Source: Phyto melanocephala (Eukaryota; Arthropoda; Insecta; Diptera; Rhinophoridae). Taken from it: a stretch of 64,000 nt of DNA. Numbering within the stretch: the first letter of the stretch is position 1; each line of letters opens with the position of its first letter. The notes under the pieces were generated by a model. It searched no databases. It was given only the letters and a program-made list of their open reading frames with translations, and was not told where the DNA came from. The stretch covers positions 73,250,465 through 73,314,464 of the forward strand of contig OW799236.1 of assembly GCA_941918925.1 (NCBI GenBank). The letters are read 5' to 3'. This document shows, piece by piece, positions 1 to 10,905 of this stretch. A program made the position numbers and the translations under genes.

Positions 1-1586
1 TATGTATGTATGTATGTTGTTATGGTATTTCTAAAGTTCGCATAAAGCTTTACATAATTTTTTTATTTTTTTTTACCTGCCTTAAATCGTAAATAAAATC
101 AACATACCTATGTATGATAACCGTTTTTACGACTTATAGCTCATTTTTTTTCGTAATATTCCTGAATTTCTGAAAAAAGATAAGATGCAAAAAATGTTGC
201 CCTAATAATTTTTTATGACATTTTGTTTAAATGTAACGGTTCTGCCTTGTGTTTTGAGAAATATATGCCCAAAAATCTGATACCGATAGGAAAACTGAAA
301 GTAGATTTAAATTTAGCACGTTAAAATCTCTAATAGTTTACATATTTTTGTTTAAAGGCGAGAAAATTTTTTGTTTTTTGCAGACCAGTAACATTCTAAA
401 ACCTCATACGGCTAGGATCTCGAACCAAAGATAAAAATTTCAGCTGAATAGCTTTATCGGTTTATGAAATCATGTGTAACCAACAAATACACTAAAGGTT
501 TTTTTATAAGTAAGAATAGTTTTTAATGAATTTTTTTTTCTATGATATTGAAAAAATCCTACATGTAAAACTTATTTAAATTTTTTTATATAGGGAAATT
601 TTATAGACCTTTTTTAATTTTTTTTTTAACAATTTTAAAGAAAAAAAATTTTCATAAATTCTCTTTCGAAAATTTTCAAGCTTTTACCTTGTAAAACAAA
701 ATTTCTTATAAAATAGTACAAAACACTCTATCATACAATATGAATTTAGACTATACAAAATCAACAAACTAAAGGATATTATGAACAAGCATAAATCTAC
801 AACTTGTATAGTGTACATACATATGTACATAAGAATCGAATACAGTATGTATGGAAGTAAGAATATTTATAAAAATAACATCAGAAAATAAGAAGAATCG
901 AGCTGAAAAAAAATTTGTGCTAGAATGCAATGGAATTTTCATTGGAATGGAATGTAGTTTCATTCACCTTTTAATACATGCATACATATTTATGTTGCGC
1001 ACAAACACCAATAAATGTTATATATGTATATTATGTGCATACATATGTATGTATGTATGTAAATACTCGTGCATACACATAAATTGTTTATTATATGTCA
1101 GCTGCTTTATGTTGTTAAAAGCTGGTTGACTGGTTGTTTGGTGAATGAATGCGTGTGGTTGGATATGATGCTGACTGTTACAGCTAGTGTTTTCAACGCT
1201 GTTATTTTTAATGGGGATTGTGATGATAAAGCCGCCATAAAGGAATATGTATGATGATGTGTTGTACTCTCGTGCTACAAATATGTTGAGTTGGAATTTT
1301 TGTGTGTGGGCAACAATAAAGTTGAAAAAAATTCAGTTTCCTAAAAAATGTATGAAGGTACATATTTTAATTTATAAATACATACATACATGTGTATGTA
1401 CCTACTTAAAAAAAGCAAGTAAGAAGTACATAAAAAAACGTAGAAAAACCATCATGATTGCATATAAAACTTTTTAAGTGCAAATTTGTCACAAATGCAA
1501 GCGAATTCACATCAGGTGACAACATCCCTACAACAAGTACAAAAAGTACCGGAGAATTTCAAAAGACAAAACAACGATAAATAAGA
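1..1586. other. A/T-rich non-coding DNA, no gene seen
   Basis: No open frame here has recognisable protein content; the small frames are low complexity. Short TATG/GTAT microsatellites lie at the window start and near 1045-1065. Around 1495-1520 a short stretch (GCGAATTCACATCAGGTGA) resembles the terminal repeat of the hAT element at 26805, perhaps an eroded end. The stretch lies upstream of the bHLH exon and may be upstream crp intron, since that exon starts with a splice acceptor. Confidence 0.5.
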
Positions 1587-2069
1587 ACTTTTAGAAGCAA
1601 CTATATGTTCCTCAGATCTGTATATGGTATCAATCTCTTGGAAATATTCAGGAATAAATGGCTATTGATATACAGCACAATCGCCACATAACTTTCTGAG
1701 ATATGAGCAAAAAAAAAAACACGACCACCTCGTTTTTTTCACAATTACAACAACAACCTACATACATACTGGTTAAAGTAAACGTGGCATCGAATTCCAG
1801 CTGAGCCAAATTTTATATTATTTTTTAATATATTATTTATATTTTATTATTTTTTTTTATATATTTAAAAAAAAAAATTTTTTTTGTAATTTTTTTTTTA
1901 TTTTTAATATATTTTTTTTGTAATTTTTTTTTTTTTTTGGTATGTTTTTTACATGAATGTACGTATTTTATATGAGATCAATGGTGATACAAACAATTGT
2001 TATTGCATGACTACACGTTGTGAAGGGTATATAAGATTCGGCATGGCCGAATATAGCACTGTTACTTGT
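1587..2069 (+). mobile_element. Family A element, 5'-truncated copy
   Basis: It starts inside the family A body (AGAAGCAACTATATGTTCC), runs through the GTGGCATCGAATTCCAGCTGAG box and an A/T-rich core, and ends with the family's 3' module: TTGTGAAGGGTATATAAG, the hairpin ATTCGGC/GCCGAAT, then GTTACTTG. The 5' hairpin module is missing. No coding potential. Its body subtype matches the copy at 30420-31100. Confidence 0.75.
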
Positions 2070-2574
2070 TTTTTTCTTACTTATTCTTAAGTATTTCTAT
2101 ATTAGGAATAATACAATGTTGTATTTATACGGAAACTGAAGAGCAGAATTTAATAGCAGGAGTTCGTTAAAAAATAATATTAGCTTTGTGTGGGCATGGC
2201 ACCTTATTTAAAAACACTTATCCATATAGATATAATGTGAATTTAAGATAAGCATTCTTTGGGAGGTGGGTTTTTAAGTGTGTTTTTCGCTTTTATTTTC
2301 TGAAATGTAAAATCATCCAGAAAGTTTAATTAGCGAAATTTTATCGTCATATTTTATCGTCATAGCTTTTTGAGCGTTAAAGTAGTTGTAATTTTGGTAA
2401 TGAACTTAACTAAGATATTTTAATATAAAGTCCTTTATTCTTCCACAATCTTTGTTCATAGAGAAATTATATGATTTTAAGGCAAAACGTTATATGGGAG
2501 GTGGGCGTTAAAGTGTGCGTGCCACCGTAATTTTCTGGAATTATAACTATATTGACATACATGCATGCAAAATT
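2070..2574. other. Non-coding, degenerate repeat material
   Basis: No gene seen. Two similar stretches (around 2190-2290 and 2490-2530) share a GGGAGGTGGG motif followed by AAAGTGTG or AAGTGTG. A related phrase appears at about 7940-8010. They look like an old dispersed repeat that cannot be assigned to a class. Confidence 0.4.
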
Positions 2575-2965
2575 ACATTGGACCAATTCAAAGTAGACTC
2601 TCATATTTTACTATGTCATATAATTCATATTAATATGAATAGTGACTTTGAACACCTTTTGTTAACAAATTATGTATTTAATACAAGAAAGAAGACAAAG
2701 AGATGACGCTGTTAAAAATTGTATGTATACAGGAAAGAAGAAAATAGAAAATATTCTCTCTGAGAGGTGAGATGCGAAGAAATTCTCTCTGAGAGACAGT
2801 ATGGTTAAAAGTATAACATAAACAATTTCTTATACATAGGAAACAAATGTGTAAAGTCATATTATTTTTTTTGTATGGAAATTACTAACAAAAATTTTAT
2901 GCATGCATAAAATAATATGAAATAGCACAAATATGACTGATATGCAACCACTTTGAATTGGCCCA
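2575..2965. mobile_element. MITE with GGGCCAATTCAAAGT-type inverted ends
   Basis: About 391 bp bounded by CATTGGACCAATTCAAAG on the left and CTTTGAATTGGCCCAT on the right, an imperfect inverted repeat. A second copy in the opposite orientation lies at 63605-63996 with better preserved ends (CACTGGGCC / GGCCCACTG). The internal sequences agree closely along their length, including the TCTCTGAGAG repeats. No transposase is encoded. The superfamily is unclear because no clean target duplication is visible. Confidence 0.75.
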
Positions 2966-2999
2966 TTATCTATTAAAGCTTCTAATTAATTTTAGGACA

Positions 3000-3333
3000 T
3001 GTTTGAGACACCAAAATACAGCCACAAAAATCAATTTTTCGCTTGTTATCACAAAAAAGGGCTTGACAGACACCAGGACACCAAATGCAGTAAACTATGA
3101 AAAAGTTAATATCCAAGAGACGTTCTAAACAAAAGGCGTATAATTTTTTTCTCAACCCCATCAATATGGGGACCAAATGAAAGTGCTTCACTAGTAATTG
3201 CAATTAACTATATAAAAATTCATAATCAAAATTGTCATCGAAAATATTCAAGCAAAATTAAATCTAGGCTACGATGTTGTCATTATGCCTACGTACAAGA
3301 TGGTGAAGGGTGTTATCAAGCATTCTTACTTGT
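3000..3333 (+). mobile_element. Old family A fragment (3' part)
   Basis: It has the GGGCTTGACAG, ATATGGGGACCAAATGAAAG and GATGGTGAAGGGTGTTATCA landmarks of the subfamily also seen at 15508-16024 and 62785-63299, and ends CATTCTTACTTGTTTT. The 3' hairpin has decayed and the 5' part is missing. Non-coding. Confidence 0.6.
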
Positions 3334-4205
3334 TTTTTAATTTATCTGTAACAAAGGTTGTTGCCAGTAATTGGAAAATTATATGATCATCTCAACATCA
3401 CTGAAACCAATAAGGCAATATAGAAAGAAGTACATATGAATGTATGTATGCATGAATTTGTTTTTTTTGCGCTGCCAGTTGATCGAACAGTTAATATTTG
3501 TTAACTGGCTACGTTGTTTAGTAAAAAGGAATGCAGTTTTGCTACTTTTTCATGATGCAGACTCACAGCAAAAAATCACAATAATAAATTGTAAAAAATA
3601 GATTTTTGCTTAGTTCAAATGGAGTTTAAATCTTATATATATATATACATACATATGTGTATAGTTTTGGTTTATATTAATTTTTATTTTGTTATGAATT
3701 TTGGTTGAATTCTATTGCAAATGTTTTTATAAATATAGAAATTAAATAAATTTACCGTTAGAAAAATTTGCGAAATTTTACTAAATATAAATAAATAATC
3801 TATAAACTAAACTTTATACCTACCATAAATAGCTATCGCATTTCTAATAGAAAGAGTGAGATCGAAAAAATCGTAACACACATTTTGCCACTTAACTTCT
3901 TTTGGAAGAAATATATTTGTTTAAATCTAGTTACATATATTTGAAAAATGCCAGTTATTATTTTTAATGACAACCATGTTAATTTGTTGTAAGTTTAATC
4001 AAAATATTGTAAGTAACATAAAAGAAGCACATGCTTTTTTTGTCCCACAAAAAATAAACCAAAAAATTAAACAGTTTCCAATATTATTAAACAGCATTAG
4101 GAGAATTTGACCAGTGATAGGAAACCTGATTCGTAAAGGAAGAAAGGTCTACACGATATTGCGAAGGTTAAGAAAATTTAAAGCATTTTTAAAGCAGTCC
4201 GGTTA
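3334..4205. other. A/T-rich non-coding DNA
   Basis: No gene, RNA or transposon module is recognised. A TATA/CATA microsatellite lies near 3635-3660. Confidence 0.45.
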
Positions 4206-4317
4206 GCTCAATGCTCGACTATGTGGTGCGAACAATTAAAGCCAATGCAGGCTTGAAAATATACAAAGTCAAAAAAGTTCGAGAAAAAAATCTGCATAAA
4301 AAGAAGGCAGAAGTAGT
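4206..4317 (+). pseudogene. Tc1/mariner-type transposase fragment
   Basis: A frame translating as LDYVVRTIKANAGLKIYKVK followed by KVREKNLHKKKAE resembles the region between the helix-turn-helix and the first catalytic aspartate of the DD37E-type transposase at 9721-10729 (FVRKVRRYEGLKSYKVQKV). Only about 37 residues survive. It directly abuts the element at 4318, which may have inserted into an older transposon. The assignment rests on this internal similarity and on general family knowledge. Confidence 0.5.
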
Positions 4318-4775
4318 ATGGTTAAATTTTAAGGGCCGATGTTGATTTTAAATAAAACAAGTTATTTAGAAAATTTTTGTCACTTCTTTATATTATGGTA
4401 ATATTGGTATGGTTCAATTATGTATGCAACATAATATCCGCCAAATGACAGCCGCGACCTCGGCGGCACACCTCCATCCGATGGTCCAAATTTTCAATGA
4501 CAATGTTGATGTTAAATTGTTGGGCACGATGATGAATTGAAAGAAGAAAGAAGAATTTGAAAGATTATGTTCATCAAAAGAATCACAAAGTGCACAAAAT
4601 GCATTTTTATTTAAACGCCCATTTTTTCATAAAAAACCTAAATAACTTTAACGCGTTTCTCGATTACGTATCTTTCCACGGTTCAAATTGAGTTAGTCAA
4701 ATGAAATGCAGAAAAAAAACTTGACGTTTAGGTGTGGTTCACACCCAACATCGGCGCTTAAAATTTAACCACCCT
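4318..4775. mobile_element. Decayed DNA transposon with GGTTAAATTTTAAG ends
   Basis: Left end GGTTAAATTTTAAGGGCCGA and right end TCGGCGCTTAAAATTTAACC form an inverted repeat extended by GATGTTG. The inside (about 4430-4540) is close to 19320-19430 in the window, where the minus strand keeps a transposase C-terminal motif. This is a deleted derivative with no intact frame. Target duplication is not clear. Confidence 0.6.
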
Positions 4776-5137
4776 TTACATATAACATTTTTTTAAATAA
4801 ACCAATTTCTCCTAAACTTTTCTATAATTCATTAATATAAAAAGCGTTTATTTTTAATAATTAAAAAATTTATAAAAATCTTGGTATCTTTGTTATTATC
4901 TACAAGTATAAAACAGGCTCAATGGAAGATATGTTAATGTATGCATGTTCCGAATATATAAATATATTTTTTTAAGTTAAATAAGTGCTGTTGTTAAGAT
5001 TGTAACGAATATTTTGCTTTAAAATATTTTTTTTAAATATCTGAAAATTTTTAGTTTTTACGAAACGTCTATAAAAATTATTATTTATGTATGTTTTTAA
5101 TGGAAAATTTATTTTCATTCAAAATGTTTCTTTTAAG

Positions 5138-5456
5138 ATTACAATTAGATGACTCTGGAGGTGAATCGTATATAATACCAGGCGACAGTCAACCCTATGA
5201 AGAATCAGATCACCACGAATCTACAAAGTCTCGTCAACGTCTGAGCAGCACCAATTCAACACAAGGTGGTACAAAATTAGCATGTGGTACACTACCACCG
5301 CCACCGCCCATTAACAAGACCACTTTGGAAAATGAAAAACGTATAAGACGTGAAATCGCCAACAGTAATGAAAGAAGGCGAATGCAAAGTATTAATGCCG
5401 GTTTTCAAAATTTACGTTTACTGCTACCACGTCATGAAGGTGAAAAATTGAGTAAG
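5138..5456 (+). CDS. crp: Transcription factor AP-4 (cropped), bHLH exon
   Basis: This exon encodes the basic region and most of the helix-loop-helix of the AP-4 family. The translation contains RIRREIANSNERRRMQSIN followed by AGFQNLRLLLPRHEGEKLSK, nearly the same as vertebrate TFAP4. AP-4 proteins dimerise and bind E-box DNA (CAGCTG core) in the nucleus. The basic region, helix 1 and the loop are complete. The exon ends at LSK|GTAAGT in phase 0, inside the start of helix 2, and joins the exon at 38300 (AAILQQT). Upstream of the bHLH are an acidic, Ser/His-rich stretch and a run of prolines (TLPPPPPINK). The 5' boundary is inferred from a pyrimidine-rich tract and AAG at 5135-5137; the AG at 5147-5148 is an alternative. 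An earlier exon with the start codon probably lies outside the window, because the in-frame ATGs at 5091-5125 fall within the apparent acceptor tract. Confidence 0.93.
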
Positions 5457-5769
5457 GTAAGTGCTTTTAAATAGATAACATTTGCATGTGCAAATCGAAT
5501 GAATTCTTGACACCAGGGAGTTTACTCCTAAATTGGATATACAATTTTTGGAAAAAGTGAAATTTAAAGTTAACAAAGATTTAAAATAAAAAACCTAAAG
5601 TAAAGATTCCAGTTATATTGGATTAAAATTCAAAGGAATGGCCAATATTTTGGCTTTATTAGCTCACAAATATCAATGGTATTTAATATTAAAAACTATT
5701 TTTTGGCATATGGCATCCACGACTGCGCAACGACATGACCACTTTGACCGATCAACAGGTATTTCTTAA

Positions 5770-6470
5770 TAACATTCTGTTACCAAACGATTAGCTTACC
5801 AAGTGATCGTTTCGCGCGCATTAATGTATGAATCAGGATCTGATAAACATCTATGAATGGGGTCGTGCGAATAGAGTGGATTTTAATCCTCGAAAAACTC
5901 AGTGTTGTCTACTAACAAACGCACGGTGGATATTGCTGTCTCATCTGTACTATTAGGTGGTATAAGTATCAAGGGATCGGAAGCTTTTGATGTTCTGGGC
6001 ATAAAAATTCAGTGCGAAGTTCGCTGGACTGAGCATATTTTTCTCGTGTCGAAAGAAGCATTGAAGTGTCTCGGTTTTTTAAGACGGTGTAGAAAATACT
6101 TCACCCCATCCGATCTTCTTGTTATTTATACCACTTACATCCGACCGAAAGTGGAATATAACTCTCACATATGGGCCGGTGCTTCAAAGTCTATTTTGGA
6201 GTTACTAGACCGCGTACAGGAGAGGGCGAAGGTGCTTATTAGCGAAAGTCGGGTAACCAACTCTATTGACTCTCTTGAACACCGTCGCAATGTGGGTTGT
6301 GTTTCACAGTTCTATTGATATTACAATGGAATATGCTCCGATGAGATAAGGGATCTTGTTCCCGAAAACCGTAATTTTGAACGTAATACTCGTCTTTCCA
6401 GAAGAGCACATCCATATGTGGTCGATTGGCAAGTGAATCGAACTACACACTGCATTATTACTTGGTGTAA
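5770..6470 (+). pseudogene. Non-LTR retrotransposon RT C-terminal fragment
   Basis: The frame starting near 5838 reads NIYEWGRANRVDFNPRKTQ and continues through an open stretch with LGIKIQCEVRWTEHIF, LKCLGFLRRCRKYF, YIRPKVEYNSHIWAGAS and LLDRVQERAKVLI. This is the typical palm-end and thumb region of LINE reverse transcriptases: a 'K-T' strand, the LG motif and a region resembling 'YIRPxxEY-W'. After a stop at 6316 the next residues still match in another frame (VPENRNFERNTRLSRRAHPY). The N-terminal endonuclease and the catalytic YxDD part are missing, so this is a dead 5'-truncated copy in the crp intron. Confidence 0.8.
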
Positions 6471-6506
6471 TTTCAACTGTGCATTGAAAGTAATTTTTTT
6501 TTGAAA

Positions 6507-6818
6507 CTAATATTTAAATTTTTAATCAGGCTTGAGTTCATATTTTTAATATTCTTTATTTTAACAAAGAATTTTTTAATAGTGATAAATGAAAGAATAA
6601 ATCTTGAAAAATTATATTTTTACCGACACTAGCCGAGTGGAATGCATTTTCGAAACCAGCTACGATTTCATCATCAGCACTCTCTGATCGGTGGTTACAT
6701 GTTGGTTGTAAATATCATCTATTTAACTTACGGGACTTAAGTTAATTGAATTCGAAACGACAACGAAATGTTGGCTGACCAACAAATTAATGATATTTTT
6801 GCACCGTGCCCTGTGTTT
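6507..6818. mobile_element. Partial MITE of the AGGCTTGAGTTCATA family
   Basis: It begins ACTAATATTTAAATTTTTAA then TCAGGCTTGAGTTCATA and continues with GACACTAGCCGAGTGGAATG, matching 58328-58891 closely to about 6745. It then jumps to the distal part (ACAACGAAATGTTGGCTGACC) and lacks the terminal inverted end. It is an internally deleted, right-truncated copy. Confidence 0.65.
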
Positions 6819-7074
6819 ATGCAAATTGAATTTTTATTTTTTTTGAACTTTTTTTTTTGTTTTAAACTAGTAAAACTTTTAAAAATCCGTAGGTAGGTAG
6901 GTAGGAAAGGGGGATGCAGGAAGCAAGAGCCACCTCCAACACCCACACTCGGAGATCAATATGGTCCATTGTGTTTCCTTTTATACAAGAAATATAGAGG
7001 ATTGGTTAAAAAAAGAGAGAGAGGGGTCCAGAAGATTTAGTAAATAAAAACAAGAAATAGTAGAAAGAAATACA

Positions 7075-7600
7075 GATTCCCTAAGAGCCCTATTGTATGT
7101 TCACCAGCCACCCGACCCCTATGATGAATCCGATGATATTCCCCACTTTGCACTCCGAAACATCACCCAACTCATCGTCAACCAATCGTCTAACTAACCG
7201 CTTAAACCTGCGATTCTGTAATCTCGGAAAGTGACACAATGTGTTTCACAGTCTCTAGCTCCTCATCCTAACACATCCTACAATAATACGGAGTACCGCA
7301 ATCCACGCCCAAAATAGTAACTTATCGAAGGCCTCACCATGTCCTTATCGCACGTCGAAATCAGTGCCGATCAACAGAGCGCAAATTCGACAGAAATTTC
7401 ATTGCCGACAATTACATTGTGACCGGGTACCCAACACAATCTGACATTGAAGAGGCTCATGATCCTATCGAGTTCTCTCCTGCACTTCCTAACTAGCCTA
7501 GATTGGACATAATGTTCCTTCAAGGCCCTGAGGGTCGCCTGACTGTCCACGTATAGAGTAACCTCCCTACCCCTTGGATTGTGTTCCAACATGAGATCCT
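7075..7600 (-). pseudogene. Non-LTR retrotransposon RNase H fragment
   Basis: On the minus strand the open part (7592-7371) encodes an RNase H-like core: VTLYVDSQATLRALKE, a spacer, then VRLCWVPGHNVIVGNEISVE. The 'DSQA' aspartate and the 'WVPGHxxxxGNE' motif are typical of LINE-encoded RNase H; the last catalytic aspartate (normally NExAD) is changed. Downstream (7370-7075) frames are broken but still show a Cys/His-rich tail of LINE type. It is a dead fragment. Confidence 0.75.
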
Positions 7601-8840
7601 TTGCCTTTTCCTTGGAACATACTACAAAAATTCCGCAAATGTGAGAAATATCCCGATCTTAATATTATTTTAAGTTTTATAAGAAGTAACATGATTTTTG
7701 AGATTAGATGTTGCTATGCACGATCTTTTCGAATTTCATTAAACATATTTTTGTACTTAACTAAGCCTATTTGCAGTGAATTTTGTTGTAATTTTGTTTT
7801 ATCATATGATAATTAGATATCATCTAATCTGTAAAATTTAATTTTAATAAATAACTGCAAGGACAATTTAAAAAAAATATTTTATTTCACACGGAATACA
7901 GAACAGGCATGGATCATCTTAAGTATATTTGCGTTGTATGGGCTTGGCACTGTCCATTTTTTTATAATCATAAAATTGTATTGCCATTGGATCTTAAAGT
8001 GTGTGCAAAGTTTTGGAAGTATTAATATTGATGATTTTATGAAATTACAAGACTATAATCGTTATACATGCAGGTCATTCGGAGGCATATAAAAACTGCG
8101 CACAAGACTTCTATTAATAAATATTAAAAAAAATAAAAGTGCTTGTTTCTTATTTTTTACAGCATATTTTTCCATTTATGATAAATTTGCCAAATTTAAA
8201 CAAAAAATTTTGTTGCTTATATCCTTCAGTAAAAAACAAGTTTGAATATTTTTTCGCAAAAAAATTAGGTTACTACAAGTTATATGCTATTACTACAACT
8301 AACAAAATAAGGCCGTTTTTATATTTTTGTATGCGTATGTATTTTTTACATACAAACACTGACAAATACAAACGAAAAAAATTAATAAATAAATATTGAT
8401 GGTGTTCTTCTAAATTGTTAAGGATAATATTGCTACTACTTCCAGCATAACTACTCGTATTACTAATACAACTATTTATATCAACCCAACCCCAACAAAA
8501 CTGATTTTAAAAATGCAATGTTGCCGCACCCATATGATGACGGTGGTGCCATTGATGTATTGCAAGTGTAAAGTGCATTACGAACAGGATAGAATTGTGT
8601 CTATGTATTTGTTTACCATATATAAAAAGTTCTGACCCATACCACCTATTCGACCCAAATATATATTTTTTTTTGTAAATAATAGTCACCAACAGTTACA
8701 GCTGATAGATTGTATAAACATATACACATATGTATATACGAAAACGGCTTTTGTATATATATAAAGGGGTTAATGACCCCATTTTTCAATCATTAAAATA
8801 GTAGAAACTATTTTTGCTATACATACTAGAATAATATTTT
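7601..8840. other. A/T-rich non-coding intron DNA
   Basis: No gene or clear element. A short phrase at 7940-8010 resembles the degenerate repeat at 2190-2530. Small open frames here are low-complexity and A/T-driven. Confidence 0.45.
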
Positions 8841-9565
8841 TATACCCTTCACACAGTGAGAAAGGGTACATATAGGTTTGTCATTCCGTGTGAAATTTCT
8901 ACAATTTTCATTTCCGACCCCATAAAGTATATATTTTCTGAAAGCTTATGAATAGGGGAGTCAATTAAGCTCTGTCAGTCTGTCCGTGTGTATGTTGAAA
9001 TCAACTTTTTGAAGCCCCCCGACATCGCTTGGGCCCGGGTGAGGTATTAAAATATTAGAAATATTCGGGAGTAGATCGGTATTGAAAACCAGAAACATCG
9101 GTTCATAAACAACTGAAATATGAGCAAAAACCCACGACCACCTTAATTTTATTTTCACAAAAACAACATTACAACAACAACATACATACATACAAACGTG
9201 TATACTGGTTAGAGAAAATGTGGCATCGAATCCCACTAAGCCAAAAAAAATTTTTTTTTAATTTTTTTTTATTTTTGTTTAATATATTATTTATATTTTT
9301 ATTATTATTTTTTTTATTTTTTTTTTGTTTTATATATATTATACATATTTTAATTATTATTTTTTTAATTTTTTTTTTATTTTTTTTTTTATTTTTATTT
9401 TATTTTTATTTTTTTTTTAAATTTTTTTTTATATATTTTTTTGTTTGTTTTTTAACATACATACGTGAATTTATATGTATGTTTTTAAATGTATGTACGT
9501 ATTTCATATGGGATGAATGGTGATACAAACTATTGTTATTGCATGACTACACGTTGTGAAGGGTA

Positions 9566-10864
9566 AAGAATGAGATCAGTGAAACCTTAACACACATTTT
9601 TAATTCCACCTTTCTTCATGCACAAAAAATATAACTGTTTATGATCAAGTTTGCATTTAAAAACTTGTCAAATTATGTGTACAAAATAATAGCATAATCG
9701 GATTATTAGTTTGTTTGAAAATGGATTCCGAAGAAAAAGTGCGTGAAAAAATAATAACAATTTTTTTAAAAAAATCCCAGTCGTACTTACAAATCTATTG
9801 CAAATGAGATAAAGGTGTCACGACAAACAGTTTCGCGTGTGATAAAAGTGTATAACGAACGTCGTAGTATTAAAAGGAAAGCTGGAAGTGGAGCTAAAAA
9901 ATGTATAACTGACCCACAGTTAGCTTCAAAGATTGTTAGTCTTCTAAACCAAAATCCCAACCTCTCAAACCGTAAAGCCGCCTTAAAAGCAAACTGTTCC
10001 GATTTTTTTGTAAGGAAGGTTAGAAGATATGAAGGCCTTAAGTCCTACAAGGTTCAGAAAGTGCCAGACAGAAATTCGAAGAAAAACTTGGATGCAAAAA
10101 GTCGTGCCAAAGAACTGCTTAGAAATTTTATCAACAAATATGAGTGTTGTATTATGGATGATGAGACTTACGTTCTTGCCGACTTTCTCAGCTCCCAGGT
10201 CGAAGTTATTATGTGGCCGATGGAAGAGGTAATGTCGATGACCAATTTAAGTTCCAAAAAAACACAAAGTTTCCAAAGAAGTACTTAGTTTGGCAAGCTA
10301 TATGCACGTGCGGAGAAAGAAGCAGTAAATTTTATTACTACTGGGACTATCAACACTGATATTTACATCAAGGAGTGCTTGCAGAAGAGGTTGCTTCCAT
10401 TCATACGAAAACACAATAAGTCAACAAATTTTTGGCCCGACCTAGCGTCGTGTAATTATAGTAAATCTGCAGCAGAATGGTATGAAACAAATAATATAGT
10501 GGTAGTGCCAAAAGAAGCAAATCCACCTAATTGTCCAGAACTAAGGCCCATCGAACGTTACTGGGCTTTAGTCAAAAGAGTGCTGAAGGATACAAAACAA
10601 GTTGCTAATACTACTAAAATTTTTTCCCAGAAATGGTCTTATTCCAGCAATAAAGTTACTAAGGATACCATCAAAACCCTCATGGTCTCAATTCCGGAAA
10701 ATGTGAAACAGTTCATCAAAAAAAGCTGAATTTTTACAAAAAACATTAATATTTTAATTTACTGTTATTTTATTGTTAAACCACGCTATTTTCATTAAAA
10801 TGGATTAATTCGTTTCAAAGTTATTGCGTTTTATTCGTGTTAGGGTTTTATCGATCTCATTCTT
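9566..10864 (+). mobile_element. Tc1/mariner (DD37E-type) transposon with TA target duplication
   Basis: It has ends AAGAATGAGATC and GATCTCATTCTT, and the inverted repeat continues imperfectly for about 30 bp (AAACC-TTAACAC against AAACCCTAACAC). TA at 9564-9565 and 10865-10866 is the duplicated target. Length is 1299 bp, normal for the superfamily. It carries one transposase gene, now broken by frameshifts. It inserted into a family A copy, so it is younger than that copy. Confidence 0.92.
9721..10729 (+). pseudogene. Tc1/mariner DD37E-type transposase, frameshifted
   Basis: The gene starts ATG at 9721 (MDSEEKVREKI), shifts frame at the T/A run near 9762-9775, then reads through the helix-turn-helix (SIANEIKVSRQTVSRVIKVY) and YKVQKVPDRN to the first catalytic aspartate in MDDETYV. 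A second shift occurs near 10200 (the continuation YVADGRGNVDDQFKF is in another frame), and a third near 10320-10330. The C-terminal block has the second aspartate in FWPDLASC and the third acidic residue in CPELRPIERYW. I count 37 residues between them, which fits DD37E elements. The protein is inactive in this copy, but the order and spacing are intact. Confidence 0.87.
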
Positions 10865-10905
10865 TATATAAGATTCGGCACGGCCGAATATAGCGCTCTT
10901 ACTTG

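Larger units (their letters stand above)
8841..10905 (+). mobile_element. Family A element split by a Tc1/mariner insertion
   Basis: The left part (8841-9565) starts TATACCCTTCACACAGTGAG, the 5' hairpin module, and passes through the T-rich core to ACACGTTGTGAAGGGTA. The right part (10865-10905) resumes TATATAAGATTCGGCACGG and ends GCTCTTACTTG. Removing the 1299-bp insert and one TA restores the exact family sequence GAAGGGTATATAAG. Non-coding; the poly-F frame in the core is only a T-run artefact. Confidence 0.85.

Noticed and set aside
5091..5137. In-frame ATGs as the crp start codon
   Set aside because: They lie in a T-rich tract that ends in AAG and looks like a splice acceptor. The preceding residues are hydrophobic and unlike AP-4. 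A start here cannot be excluded but is less likely.
9218..9523. 101-residue Phe/Leu-rich 'membrane protein' frame
   Set aside because: It is the translation of the T-rich core of a family A element. Similar frames occur in other copies, e.g. 36213-36401.
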